The position numbers were made by a program, and so were the translations under genes. The notes below the pieces were generated by a model that made no database searches, had not been told where the DNA came from, and saw only the letters and a program-made list of their open reading frames with translations. This document shows, in pieces, positions 48,338 to 57,496 of a stretch of DNA of 64,000 nucleotides. Origin of the DNA: Tolypothrix sp. PCC 7910 (GTDB lineage: Bacteria > Cyanobacteriota > Cyanobacteriia > Cyanobacteriales > Nostocaceae); contig NZ_CP050440.1 of NCBI RefSeq assembly GCF_011769525.1, forward strand, positions 4,465,501 to 4,529,500, written 5' to 3'. Position 1 is the stretch's first letter; every line of letters starts with the position of its first letter.

Positions 48338-49189
48338 GTGTCAATAACAGAACATAAAATCACCGTAAATTCATTAGATTGGTTCTATCGCGAAGCTGCA
48401 CCAATTGGCAGAACTGACTTAATACCTGTAGTATTGCTACACGGCATCGTTTCACAAAGTTACAGTTGGCGGAACATTTTACCCGCTTTAGCCAGCCAGG
48501 GAACAAGAGCGATCGCCCCCGATTGGATTGGTTATGGCTTTTCCTCTACTCCTGAAAAACGAGATTTTGCCTACAATCCAGAAGCATTTATTACAGCTTT
48601 AGAAGGATTTATTAAAGCCTTAGAACTAGAAAAATTTTCTTTAGTTGTCCAAGGTTTTTTAGGTTCTGTAGGCTTACAATATGCCTTACGTCACCCAGAA
48701 AAAATTGCTAATTTAGCTATTTTAAATGCTCCCATTTCCTCTGCTGCTAAATTACCTTGGAAAATTAAACAAATGGGCTTACCTTTAGCAGGTGAAATGA
48801 TGACTCAAGACCCCCTTTTAGTTGATAGAACCTTAGAAGGTGGGAGTCGTTATCGTATAGAAGATAAAGATTTAGATGTTTATCGCCGTCCATTTTTGAA
48901 AAGTTCTGCACCGGGGCGGAGTCTACTTGCAACTATTCGCAATTTGCAACTCGACTCAGCCATGCAAGAAGTTGAATCTGGTTTTAAACAATGGCAACAA
49001 CCAATCTTAATTCAATGGGGAATGATTGACCCTTGGTTACCTGTAGAAATAGCACAAAGTTTTGCCGATTCCGTACCCAATGCAGAATTAGTCAAACTAA
49101 ATAACGTTGGTCATTACCCACAAGAACATTATCACGAAACAATTCTCGAAGACCTTTTGCCTTTTGTGCGGCGTGCAGAATCAAAGTAA
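48338..49189 (+). CDS. Alpha/beta hydrolase-fold protein with altered nucleophile elbow
   Basis: A 283-residue protein with a GTG start. It has the fold's oxyanion motif VVLLHGIVSQSYSWRNI, IAPDWIGYGFSS, a late acid region (QWGMIDPWLP) and the His in NVGHYPQEHY, much like haloalkane dehalogenases and related hydrolases. At the nucleophile elbow, where the family has xDxG or GxSxG, this protein reads LVVQGFLGSVGL. Gly106 stands where Asp or Ser is expected, with no Ser, Asp or Cys at the neighbouring alternative. It may be a non-enzymatic family member or use another chemistry. The rest of the fold looks complete. Confidence 0.85.
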   Translation: MSITEHKITVNSLDWFYREAAPIGRTDLIPVVLLHGIVSQSYSWRNILPALASQGTRAIAPDWIGYGFSSTPEKRDFAYNPEAFITALEGFIKALELEKFSLVVQGFLGSVGLQYALRHPEKIANLAILNAPISSAAKLPWKIKQMGLPLAGEMMTQDPLLVDRTLEGGSRYRIEDKDLDVYRRPFLKSSAPGRSLLATIRNLQLDSAMQEVESGFKQWQQPILIQWGMIDPWLPVEIAQSFADSVPNAELVKLNNVGHYPQEHYHETILEDLLPFVRRAESK

Positions 49190-49197
49190 TTGGGATT

Positions 49198-49304
49198 TGT
49201 CATTTGTCATTTGTTGTTTGTCATTTGTAAAAAATACTCCTTTTCCCCATTACCAATTACCAATTACCAATTACCAATTACCAATTACCAATTACCAATT
49301 ACCC
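49198..49304. repeat. GTCATTT and ATTACCA heptamers filling a convergent gap
   Basis: GTCATTT-type units (49198-49229) are followed by seven perfect ATTACCA (49249-49297) and one ATTACCC (49298-49304). The array starts about 10 bases after one stop codon and ends three bases before the other, so it fills the gap between two convergent genes. Confidence 0.92.
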
Positions 49305-49307
49305 TTT

Positions 49308-50351
49308 TCAAACTAATGGCGGCTGAAGCGCAAGTTTATTTAATTCTGGACAATAGTATCCAGCAATTTCTTTTGCGATCGCATCTGGTCGATAAATTTG
49401 CTCTAAATTGCACAACAAAATTACAGTAATTCTGTCATCAATGAAGCGGGTGATGTTGCTGGCGAAGCCTAAAATTGATCCATTGTGACCAACTACTCGA
49501 CGGTCACCATAATTTAATACCCACCAACCCAAACCAGCAACATATCTCAGTTGTTCCCAATCATTACCTTGATGGGGAGGATGGGGAGTCCACATTAAAT
49601 CTAGGGTTGATTGCTTCAGCAAAGTTGCATTGCACAGTGCTTGTTCCCACTTCACCAAATCTGCCACACTAGAAAGTTGACCACCAGCTGAATAGGTAAC
49701 CGATGGGCTGTAGTAAGGTTTATTAATCAGCTTGCCATTAATCAAGCGATAGCCAGCAGCCCGGTGTGGCACAATATCCCTGGGATGATGCATGAGAGTT
49801 GCATTCATTCCTAAAGGAGTAAAAATGCGATCGCTCAATAACTCTCCATAAGATTTTCCTGTTACCTGTTCTAGCAACAAGCCCAACAAGTAATAGCCTG
49901 TATTGTCATAGGTGCTAAACTCACCTGGGGGAAACTTCAGGGGTAGATGATTCACTAAAGCCAAAATTTCCGATTTATCTAAATCCAGGTGAGTAATTTC
50001 CCAGTAGTTTGGCGCATCAGTATAGCTGGGAATCCCTGATTGGTGAGACATAATTTGTTTGATTGTCACACTTTGCCAAGCTAACGGTAAGTCATCGAGA
50101 TAAATTGCGATCGCATCCTCTAAGGAAATTACCTCTTCCTCTACCAACATCATTATTGCTGTAGCAGTGAAAGTTTTCCCAATAGAAGCAATTTCATAAG
50201 CGGTGTGTGCGGTTGCTGGTACGGAATGTTCCAAATTCGCCAACCCATAGCCTTGAACCAAAACAGCTTCACCCTCTCGAACTACCGCTACAGAGAGTCC
50301 CGGAAGTTGGTTCTCAAGCATCATCTCTTGGATGTACTCGTCAATTATCAT
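49308..50351 (-). CDS. Serine hydrolase, class C beta-lactamase-like
   Basis: A 347-residue protein of the beta-lactamase/D-alanyl-D-alanine carboxypeptidase group. The SxxK motif is IASIGKTFTATA, the YxN motif is YDNTGYYLLG, and a third motif HxG appears as VVGHNGSILGF. No signal peptide is visible, since the N-terminus IIDEYIQEMMLENQLPGLSV is already domain sequence. It is therefore probably a cytoplasmic esterase or peptidase rather than a true lactamase. Similar proteins hydrolyse esters or D-amino-acid peptides. The substrate is unknown. Confidence 0.88.
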   Translation of the reverse strand: MIIDEYIQEMMLENQLPGLSVAVVREGEAVLVQGYGLANLEHSVPATAHTAYEIASIGKTFTATAIMMLVEEEVISLEDAIAIYLDDLPLAWQSVTIKQIMSHQSGIPSYTDAPNYWEITHLDLDKSEILALVNHLPLKFPPGEFSTYDNTGYYLLGLLLEQVTGKSYGELLSDRIFTPLGMNATLMHHPRDIVPHRAAGYRLINGKLINKPYYSPSVTYSAGGQLSSVADLVKWEQALCNATLLKQSTLDLMWTPHPPHQGNDWEQLRYVAGLGWWVLNYGDRRVVGHNGSILGFASNITRFIDDRITVILLCNLEQIYRPDAIAKEIAGYYCPELNKLALQPPLV

Positions 50352-50851
50352 TGGCTTTAATTTGTGTTGTATATGCTCAATTCAAGTCTTCAACAATCTA
50401 TGAATTTCGAGGATGTGCTAGCTCATTAAAAAAATACTCATTAATATTTATTTTTATTCAATAAACTTTGCCGCCAATTTATTAAATAGTAATAAGTTTT
50501 TTAGCAATATATACCTGACAACCAGTAACAGATAAATCGGCAAAAGATTAATCAATAAGATATAGTAATCATACTTTGCTTAAATATAAAAATATGCTTT
50601 ATAGCACATGATAATACACCCTCAAAGACCTTCTCTGGCTTAGCTTTTGGCGTGAAAATCTTAAAATGACATTTATATTTTTTAAGAATCAAATTGCTTT
50701 GCCACAGCATAGATTGGCTATGCATAAATTCCAAATTCAGCGCCAGAAATTTCAAATATCTTAACCCTATTAAAATTTATATTTCCTGTATAAAACACCT
50801 GATAAATTGGCTACAGACACACTTGCAAAATTCTTACATCGGGAGAAAAAT
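50352..50851. other. AT-rich intergenic region
   Basis: A divergent region between the serine hydrolase and the DUF4082 gene. It has no recognised gene, RNA or repeat family, only short open frames without coding character. Confidence 0.4.
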
Positions 50852-51523
50852 ATGCAGCTTTTTCAACGTCACAACTACCGCAAATTGAAACGTATTATCG
50901 GCATTGTTCTACTAGCTGTATTTCTGCATGTTGGTATAAGTTTAATATCTGGGTTTTTGCCTGCTAATACAAATATGAATTTGGCTTCAGCACAATTAGC
51001 GCCACAAACGCAAACTTACACAATTTTTTGTCAGAGAACACCAATTAACTCTATTGAACAGGATTCCAGCCCAGTAGAAGTAGGAGTAAAGTTCTTTGCC
51101 GATGTTGATGGTGAGATTAATGCTATTCGCTTCTACCGAGGTATAGCTATTGATAGTGGGTACATAGTTCACTTATGGAATGCCAATGGTGAATTACTCA
51201 GACAAGGAATGGCTGTAGAGGGACAGCAGCCTACACCTGGTTGGCAAACAGTCCAGTTATATCCACCTGTCCCTATTCAGGCAGGACAAACTTATGTTGC
51301 CTCATACTACGCAAGTCAAGGGCAATATGCTCAAGACATGGAATACTTCAAAACTGCTGTCAATATTAGCCCATTACATATTCCCGCCGACAGCATAGAA
51401 AATCCTAATGGTGTGTATTTTTATGCTAAAGGAGGCGGTTTTCCCACTCAAGGGCATCACGGCAGTAATTACTGGGTAGATGTCGTTTTTAAACCAAATA
51501 CGAGCAAACCAACATCATACTAA
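50852..51523 (+). CDS. Exported DUF4082-domain protein
   Basis: About 223 residues from ATG 50852, which has GGGAG upstream. A TTG 15 codons earlier is unlikely. Basic NYRKLKR precedes a signal helix (IIGIVLLAVFLHVGISLI). The remainder matches DUF4082: VEVGVKFFADVDGEINAIRFYRG, IVHLWNANGELL, TPGWQTVQLYPPVPI and GQTYVASYYAS, with the closing GVYFYAKGGGFP and NYWVDVVF. The domain has a beta-sandwich, carbohydrate-binding-like fold and often sits in large surface proteins. Here it stands alone, so it may be a secreted binding module. The ligand is unknown. Confidence 0.88.
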   Translation: MQLFQRHNYRKLKRIIGIVLLAVFLHVGISLISGFLPANTNMNLASAQLAPQTQTYTIFCQRTPINSIEQDSSPVEVGVKFFADVDGEINAIRFYRGIAIDSGYIVHLWNANGELLRQGMAVEGQQPTPGWQTVQLYPPVPIQAGQTYVASYYASQGQYAQDMEYFKTAVNISPLHIPADSIENPNGVYFYAKGGGFPTQGHHGSNYWVDVVFKPNTSKPTSY

Positions 51524-51963
51524 AACTATTAGTATGCCTAAACTTGAGTACACTACAGCATCTCTTGTAGAAGAACTTACTGGCGTAAGATTTGAACGGT
51601 CTATTTCACCGTAAGTTACAACTGATTAGCAATATTGTGCATCTACCTATATATTTTATTTACTTGAAAACCCTGTCTAGCCTTTATTTGGGTTCGCGTA
51701 ACTCTTAGCTGGATATGCAGCAATTATATATTTCAGTCATCATTACATATTTTTCTAATGCAGAAAATTGCAACGCTTATTTTTCGTTCTCACCTCAAAG
51801 CCAGAGATTTATCGGTAGAAAATGCGTTACACTTCTTAATCGATTATGCGCGTGAGCAATCAGCCTTCGCATAAGGTTTTACCGTAACCTGATAAAGGGA
51901 GTGCTTGCGGCCATTCAGGCGTTCGCTACTCCACAACAACTTGAGAAAGGCAGGTTACAATTC
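51524..51963. other. Intergenic region with two short open frames
   Basis: Two small frames have plausible codon use but no supporting homology that I know. One, at 51533-51613, gives 26 residues (MPKLEYTTASLVEELTGVRF...). The other, at 51759-51875, gives 38 residues (MQKIATLIFRSHLKARDL...). They may be decayed gene fragments. Neither is annotated as a gene. Confidence 0.3.
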
Positions 51964-52548
51964 ATGGCTTATTCTTGGTTTAAAGCTTTTCATATCATTG
52001 GCTTTGTAGTTTGGTTTGCTGGGTTATTTTACCTAGTGCGTCTTTTTATCTATCACGTTGAAGCAAACCAAGAAGCAGAACCAGCACGCACGATACTGAA
52101 AAATCAGTATCAAATTATGGAAAAACGCCTCTACAATATCATCACTACCCCAGGAATGTTAGTGACGGTAGCAATGGCAATTGGTTTACTTAGTACTGAA
52201 CCAGATGTATTAAAAGAGGGTTGGTTACATATCAAACTATTGTTTGTTACTCTCTTAATTGGCTATCATCATTACTGCTCTCGCCTCATGAAAAAATTAG
52301 CAGTAGATGAATGCCGTTGGAATAGTCAACAGTTACGTGCTTTAAATGAAGCGCCTACAGTGATGTTGATGGTGATTGTATTACTGGCTGTGTTCAAAAA
52401 TAATCTGCCTACTGATATCACCGCTTGGGTTATTTTTGCATCGATTATTTTAATGGCAGTGACTATTCAGCTTTACGCTAAAAAACGCAAACGCGATAAA
52501 GAAAAGCTAGAAGCACAAATAGGCCAGGTTGTACAAGAACAAGGCTAA
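51964..52548 (+). CDS. hemJ: Protoporphyrinogen IX oxidase HemJ
   Basis: About 194 residues from ATG 51964 (MAYSWFKAFHIIGFVVWFAG), matching the N-terminus of the Synechocystis HemJ family. A GTG 21 codons upstream opens a longer frame with no support. The protein has four membrane segments and a conserved His in the first (KAFHIIG). HYHH-like GYHHYCSRLMKKL and LNEAPTVMLMVIVLLAV follow. HemJ oxidises protoporphyrinogen IX to protoporphyrin IX for haem and chlorophyll and binds haem. The basic C-terminus (KKRKRDKEK) is cytoplasmic. It precedes the zinc-ribbon protein by 124 bases. Confidence 0.92.
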   Translation: MAYSWFKAFHIIGFVVWFAGLFYLVRLFIYHVEANQEAEPARTILKNQYQIMEKRLYNIITTPGMLVTVAMAIGLLSTEPDVLKEGWLHIKLLFVTLLIGYHHYCSRLMKKLAVDECRWNSQQLRALNEAPTVMLMVIVLLAVFKNNLPTDITAWVIFASIILMAVTIQLYAKKRKRDKEKLEAQIGQVVQEQG

Positions 52549-52672
52549 TACAGCACAGCATATAATCCCTAATACCTAGTCCCTAATCCCCAATCCCTTT
52601 TATCATTGGCAGGTTTAGTTTGTTGGATAAAATAAACTAAACTTGCCAAAATTTATAGGAGGTAAATCCCCG

Positions 52673-53533
52673 ATGAATTATCAGCATTTTTTTCACAATC
52701 GTTTGGCAATACTAGCAACCATGCATCACAAAGAGAAAACTATTGCCCCTATATTGGAAGAGTTAAATATACAAATTGTAGTCCCACAGGATTTTAATAC
52801 TGATATTTTTGGGACATTTACTAGAGAAATAAAACGCCTAGGAACTCAAATTGAGGCAGCTAGGTTAAAAGCAGAAAAAGCACTAGAATTAACAGGTGAA
52901 AATTTAGCGATCGCTAGTGAAGGTAGCTTTGCACCTCATCCTTATATCCCTTATGTTTACTCTAATCGCGAAATCGTCATTTTATTAGATAAAGAAAACG
53001 ACTTAGAAATTGTTGGCGAAGAATTATCATTAGAAACTAATTTTAATCATCAGATAGTAGAAAATTTCGCAGCGGCCTATGATTTTGCATTAAAAGTTGG
53101 CTTTCCTGAACATGGATTAGTTGTGAGTTGTCAGGAATTACCTCAAGATAGTAGAGAGATAATTAAAGGTATTACTACCAAAGAAAAACTTGTAGAAGCA
53201 ATAAATTGGGCGTTAAATAATTCTCCCAATGGTAAAGTGCATCTGGAAACCGATATGCGCGCACTTTATAACCCCACCCGGATGAAAAATATTGCCAAAG
53301 CTACCCAGAACTTATTAAAAAAGATAAAAAGCCAATGTCCACAATGTTTTACGCCTGGATTTGATATTACAGAACGGATCAAAGGCTTACCCTGTGAAAT
53401 TTGTGCTACACCTACAAATTTGTTGCTGTCTGTAGTTTATCAATGCAAAAAATGCGGTTTCAGCCAAGAAAAATTGTTCCCTGAGGGTAGAGAGTTTGCA
53501 GATCCGGCGCAATGTATGTATTGCAACCCGTAG
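52673..53533 (+). CDS. Zinc-ribbon protein of the DUF6671 type
   Basis: About 286 residues from ATG 52673, with AGGAGG nine bases upstream (a TTG ten codons before is unlikely). The N-terminal two thirds form an alpha/beta domain with RLAILATMHHKEKTIAP, FGTFTREIKRLGTQIEAAR, ALELTGENLAIASEGSF and ETDMRALYNPTRMKNI. The C-terminus has two Cys pairs, CPQC...CEIC (about 225-245), then CKKC...CMYC (to the end), forming probable zinc ribbons. I assign DUF6671 by pattern and do not know the function. The conserved EGSFAPHPY and DMRA look like active-site or binding loops. Confidence 0.75.
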   Translation: MNYQHFFHNRLAILATMHHKEKTIAPILEELNIQIVVPQDFNTDIFGTFTREIKRLGTQIEAARLKAEKALELTGENLAIASEGSFAPHPYIPYVYSNREIVILLDKENDLEIVGEELSLETNFNHQIVENFAAAYDFALKVGFPEHGLVVSCQELPQDSREIIKGITTKEKLVEAINWALNNSPNGKVHLETDMRALYNPTRMKNIAKATQNLLKKIKSQCPQCFTPGFDITERIKGLPCEICATPTNLLLSVVYQCKKCGFSQEKLFPEGREFADPAQCMYCNP

Positions 53534-53772
53534 CCGAGAAAGCAAACAGAAAAATTAGCAAGCAGTATTCAGTAAAGTATTTATCCCTCTTTTGAGAAAC
53601 TTGTTGCTCCACCTATAAAAGGTAAAAACACCAAAAATGGTGAAAATTTATGGTCTATAGAAATTTACAGGCAGAACAAAATTTTCTACAGTCAATATCA
53701 ACTCTAAAAGTAACTAGTAATGAGAACCCCAAATGCTAGCTTGAAAGTGCGTGGACATTGCACCCAATGCTT

Positions 53773-56397
53773 TTAACTGTGAGTAATTGCACCCCTCACC
53801 AAAATGACTGTACTTTCTACACCAGAAGCGATCGCTTCGGGAATATTACCTTGAATTGCCTGCTGTAATAACCCTTCTCGGGAAGCACCTAAAACTACTA
53901 CATCGTAACCCTCGGTTTTCACTAGGTTAATCACTCCTTGAGAAACTGAATCAGCTTCAACTGGGCAAGCAATTACAGTACTAGATAATTTGCGGTGGTG
54001 AATTAGCTGGCGGATAGACTGTTCTAAAATTGTCATGTCTGGTTCTAATTCTGATGGTTTAAATACCCTGGTGAGGCGGATGAGGGGATCGTCTCCTAAT
54101 GTCACTAAAGCGGGAAGTAATTTAATCGCCATCCTGGCATTAGGGCCACCAGCCATAGGTACTAACCAACGGTTGAATGACTGTTGACTGTTGACTGTTG
54201 ACTGTTGACTGTTACCTAATTTGACTAACATCACATCGCAAGTAGCTTGGCGAATGATGCTATCGACAACGGTGCCAAAAATCCTACCTGGGGTAGATGT
54301 GTTACCTTTCCAACCCATCAAAATTAGGTCAATGTGACGCTCGTTGATTGTCTCTAAAATAGCTTGGGCGACATCATGGGCGACGCGAATTTGTGTATGT
54401 AAAGGAATACGCCACTTTTTAGCTAATACTTCTGCTTGTCTGAGTAAGCGGCGGCTTTTGGCTGTTCTAACTTGGGTTTCGGTGGGGGAACTGTGGCGCG
54501 AGACTAAAATGACTTGCACACACTCGATTTCATAATGGCGATCGCGGGCGATCGCAGCTGCCATTTGTAATAAAGTCGCTGCTGTTTCGGGGTTAGCAAC
54601 TGTGACGAGTAATCTACCTCTGCCAACGTTGGGCGCTCGCGTTTGGTAAACTACATAAGATGGTTCCGGTTGCGGCCCTGGTTTAGCATTCTCACAGTTG
54701 AGATAGTCGGCTTCCGCACGAATAATATCTGCACGGGTAATAATGCCAATCAGTTTTCGCCCTTCCACTACTGGTAAGCGGCTAATTTGATAACGATCCA
54801 GCAAATACAACACATTACTCAAGTTGTGTTTTGGTGTGACCGTGATCGGGCTGGGTGTCATAATCTCCCGTAAAGGCGTATCATTTGGGATATTGCGATC
54901 GCGGATTTTGAGTAAATCTGATTGAGTAATAATTCCTACTAGCTTGCCTTCTTCGACTACGGGAAATCCTCGATGATGAGAACGTGAAAATGCTTGGATA
55001 GCTTCCTCTGCACTCATTTCCACATCCAGAGTTTCCACACGTTGTTGCATCACATTATTAGCTGTTAATGTTCGCATGACGCTTTCTACAGGAACATTAC
55101 AAGCAAGAGTGATACCTTTTAACAGTAAAAGCTTCTCGTAAAGCGAACCAGGAACTACTTTCTCAGCAACCAAGTAAGATGCTACACAAACAATCATTAA
55201 AGGTAGCACTAGGTTGAAATCGGTAGTCATTTCAAACACAATCACAATCGCTGTGATGGGGACTTTAGAAACAGCGCAAAAAAATCCGCCCATTCCCGCC
55301 AAAGCGTAGGTAGTAGGTAAACCGCCTCCTAAAATTTGGGACTCAAATACACCAATGATGTGACCTAAACAAGAACCCAAAATGAGGCTAGGTGCAAATA
55401 AGCCTCCAGGTGCGCCGGAACCAAAGGCGATCAAGGTAAGAACGAACTGCGCTACAAATGCGATCGCCGCTAATAAAGCATTGGCATCACCTGTAATAAA
55501 ATATTCTCTTAGCCCAGTATTATCACGAAAAGAAGCGGGTAGGATAGCGATGACACAACCAGAGACAAAACCTGCTAAAGCCACTCTGAGCGGTAAACTA
55601 ACGTGTAATCGGCGATAAGTTTTGATACTAAAAACTAAACCCTGATGAAATAATGCCCCGAACAATCCAGCTAAGATACCCAACAGTAGGAAAAAAGGAA
55701 TTTCTGGGATAGAAAATTGACTTTGGGATTGAGCTAAATGCAGGTTTAAGTCTAGACTACCGCCACCCAATAAACGAGAGATTACCCCACCAATAAACGA
55801 GGCGATAATTGCAGTTCCCAGAGTTAGCCCCGATAAATCTTGGAGTAACTCTTCCACGATAAACAACACACCTGCGATCGGTGCATTAAACGCAGCTGCC
55901 AAACCTGCACCCGCACCTGCTGCAATCATCTGTCGGCGGTAATCTGGAGAGGTGGGAACCCAACGACTCATCCCAGCTGCCAAACCTGCACCGACTTGCA
56001 CAGTGGGGCCTTGCCGTCCGAGAGTCATACCAGAACCCAAAGCAATAATGGCGCTGAATAGCTTTACAGCTGCCACACGCCAAGATAAAGTTATAGGCAC
56101 ATTAGCCAACGAAGCTTTGACTTGCGGAATACCGCTACCTGAAGCCTCTGGCGCAAACCTTTCTACCAACCAGCCAGAGACATACCCCAAACTCATACCC
56201 ACTAAAGGTAACGCCAACCATACGGGAAACAAGTGAGTCGTATGGACTCGCCATGTCCCCAACCATCCCGATCCCACCTTCAAAAAAACTGCCGATAAGG
56301 CAGCGACAATACCGATCACAGATGCTTGTGCGATCGCTAAACCTCTTCTTGGCTGCCACAGTCTACGAAAGCGCTGAGTCAGAACAGGGAGCGGCAT
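53773..56397 (-). CDS. ClC-type chloride transporter with CBS pair and USP domains
   Basis: An 874-residue protein. Residues about 1-430 are the ClC membrane domain, with selectivity motifs SGSGIPQVKASL, GRQGPTVQVG and GGLFAPSLILG. Two CBS domains follow (about 445-570, RGFPVVEEGKLVGIITQSDLL and SRLPVVEGRKLIGIITRADII). A universal-stress-protein-like region of two halves comes last (LVTVANPETAATLL, DLILMGWKGNTS and VVVLGASREGLLQQA). In the second ClC motif the gating Glu is replaced by Gln129, whereas the EE pair in FIVEELLQDL is kept. Five in-frame GACTGTT heptamers (54179-54213) encode a NSQQSTVNSQQS insertion between the USP halves. Confidence 0.93.
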   Translation of the reverse strand: MPLPVLTQRFRRLWQPRRGLAIAQASVIGIVAALSAVFLKVGSGWLGTWRVHTTHLFPVWLALPLVGMSLGYVSGWLVERFAPEASGSGIPQVKASLANVPITLSWRVAAVKLFSAIIALGSGMTLGRQGPTVQVGAGLAAGMSRWVPTSPDYRRQMIAAGAGAGLAAAFNAPIAGVLFIVEELLQDLSGLTLGTAIIASFIGGVISRLLGGGSLDLNLHLAQSQSQFSIPEIPFFLLLGILAGLFGALFHQGLVFSIKTYRRLHVSLPLRVALAGFVSGCVIAILPASFRDNTGLREYFITGDANALLAAIAFVAQFVLTLIAFGSGAPGGLFAPSLILGSCLGHIIGVFESQILGGGLPTTYALAGMGGFFCAVSKVPITAIVIVFEMTTDFNLVLPLMIVCVASYLVAEKVVPGSLYEKLLLLKGITLACNVPVESVMRTLTANNVMQQRVETLDVEMSAEEAIQAFSRSHHRGFPVVEEGKLVGIITQSDLLKIRDRNIPNDTPLREIMTPSPITVTPKHNLSNVLYLLDRYQISRLPVVEGRKLIGIITRADIIRAEADYLNCENAKPGPQPEPSYVVYQTRAPNVGRGRLLVTVANPETAATLLQMAAAIARDRHYEIECVQVILVSRHSSPTETQVRTAKSRRLLRQAEVLAKKWRIPLHTQIRVAHDVAQAILETINERHIDLILMGWKGNTSTPGRIFGTVVDSIIRQATCDVMLVKLGNSQQSTVNSQQSFNRWLVPMAGGPNARMAIKLLPALVTLGDDPLIRLTRVFKPSELEPDMTILEQSIRQLIHHRKLSSTVIACPVEADSVSQGVINLVKTEGYDVVVLGASREGLLQQAIQGNIPEAIASGVESTVILVRGAITHS
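54179..54213. repeat. GACTGTT heptamer array inside the ClC gene
   Basis: Five perfect copies, 35 bases, read through by the minus-strand frame as the linker NSQQSTVNSQQS. Confidence 0.93.
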
Positions 56398-56521
56398 AAG
56401 AATTTAAAATATTAAGTTATGAATACATCAAATCATATTTTAGATTAGTAATCTTGCTGATGAGGGGATTGGGCATTGGGCATTGGAATGAGGGAGTAGA
56501 GGAAGCAGCGGAGAAATTGCC

Positions 56522-56549
56522 ATTACCCATTACCCATTACCCATTACCC
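56522..56549. repeat. ATTACCC heptamers, 4 copies, at a stop codon
   Basis: Four perfect copies end one base before the stop codon of the lipoprotein gene at 56551. GGGCATT units lie nearby at 56470-56486. Confidence 0.93.
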
Positions 56550-56550
56550 A

Positions 56551-57237
56551 TCATTGACTACTTGCAAGCGCAGATTTCAGTTTCAGTTTGACGTTGGTTC
56601 CCCTTTTGAGAACTACTTCACCACCAGGGCTGGATAAAACATAAGCAGTCGCCGCCGCCGCGCCCCCTAAAGCACCATGTTTAACATTGGCTTTTTTGCC
56701 GACAAAATGTCCTGCAACAGCTCCACCTAGAATCAGTCCAGCATTTTGGATAAATTTGCCTTTAGTTTTCGTTTCTACTTGAGTATTTACTAAAGCTGCA
56801 TCAATCGGATATGTTTCGCCATTTTTCAAGGTAATTTCATCGAAAACTAGACGTAAACTAGCTTTTTTACCTTTAGCAGCTTTCACTACATTTTCTATGT
56901 GTCCCTGAATTTCCGCATTTTTTAAGTCTGGTTTTACACCTTTAACCGAGTTTTTTACTCGCAGTGTAAAAGGCTCATTATCGCTATTTTTACCTGTAGA
57001 TAACTCTTTTTGCAGTACAGTATCTAAGCTTGTTCCGGCTGGTACAGATATTTGCGAATTTTGGGTATTACTGGTGTTTTTAGTAGTCTGAGTAGTTTGA
57101 GTAGTCTGAGTAGTTTGAGTAGTCTGAGTAGTCTGATTAGAATTAGCATTGTTAGCAACTTTATCATTTGGCTTACTACAAGCTACGGTGTTAGTAAGTA
57201 AAGCTGCACTCAGTAATAGTGGTACAAATTTTTTCAT
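56551..57237 (-). CDS. Putative lipoprotein with (QTT)n linker
   Basis: A 228-residue protein. The signal MKKFVPLLLSAALLTNTVAC has the lipobox TVAC. The linker after it contains five QTT tripeptides encoded by alternating 9-base units (57096-57135), then QNSQISVPAGTSLDTVL. The folded part has a beta-rich KNSVKGVKPDLKNAEIQGHIENV and the glycine-rich GLILGGAVAGHFVGKKA and HGALGGAAAATAYV, a pattern like glycine-zipper outer-membrane proteins. No enzyme motif is present. It is convergent with nothing; the next gene on this strand is clc. Confidence 0.75.
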   Translation of the reverse strand: MKKFVPLLLSAALLTNTVACSKPNDKVANNANSNQTTQTTQTTQTTQTTQTTKNTSNTQNSQISVPAGTSLDTVLQKELSTGKNSDNEPFTLRVKNSVKGVKPDLKNAEIQGHIENVVKAAKGKKASLRLVFDEITLKNGETYPIDAALVNTQVETKTKGKFIQNAGLILGGAVAGHFVGKKANVKHGALGGAAAATAYVLSSPGGEVVLKRGTNVKLKLKSALASSQ

Positions 57238-57431
57238 TTTTGGCTTTTGTGAAATTTGGTAGGCTATAAAATTTAAATTAGAGTCAGCAAAACTGCTTAA
57301 ACTCTAATTTTTAAAAGATTATATGCCAAATCATAAATAGAGCATTAATTCTCTTGATAAATGTTGTGAATATTTCAGCTTAGTAAGTAATATTTTGTAA
57401 TGTTATTCTTTCTTAATAGAAATATAGTCTA

Positions 57432-57463
57432 GTAGGGTGCGTTACGCCAAAGGCTAACGCACC
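57432..57463. repeat. GTAGGGTGCGTTACGCC palindromic repeat
   Basis: A complete short copy of the dispersed family, with GTGCGTTA and TAACGCAC arms, just downstream of the amylase gene. Confidence 0.75.
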
Positions 57464-57496
57464 ATCATATGAGTAGGTTAATGATATTCCTATATC

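Noticed and set aside
49308-50351. Antibiotic-resistance beta-lactamase
   Set aside because: It has the family motifs but no signal peptide. Most such environmental proteins are esterases or peptidases, so resistance is not supported.
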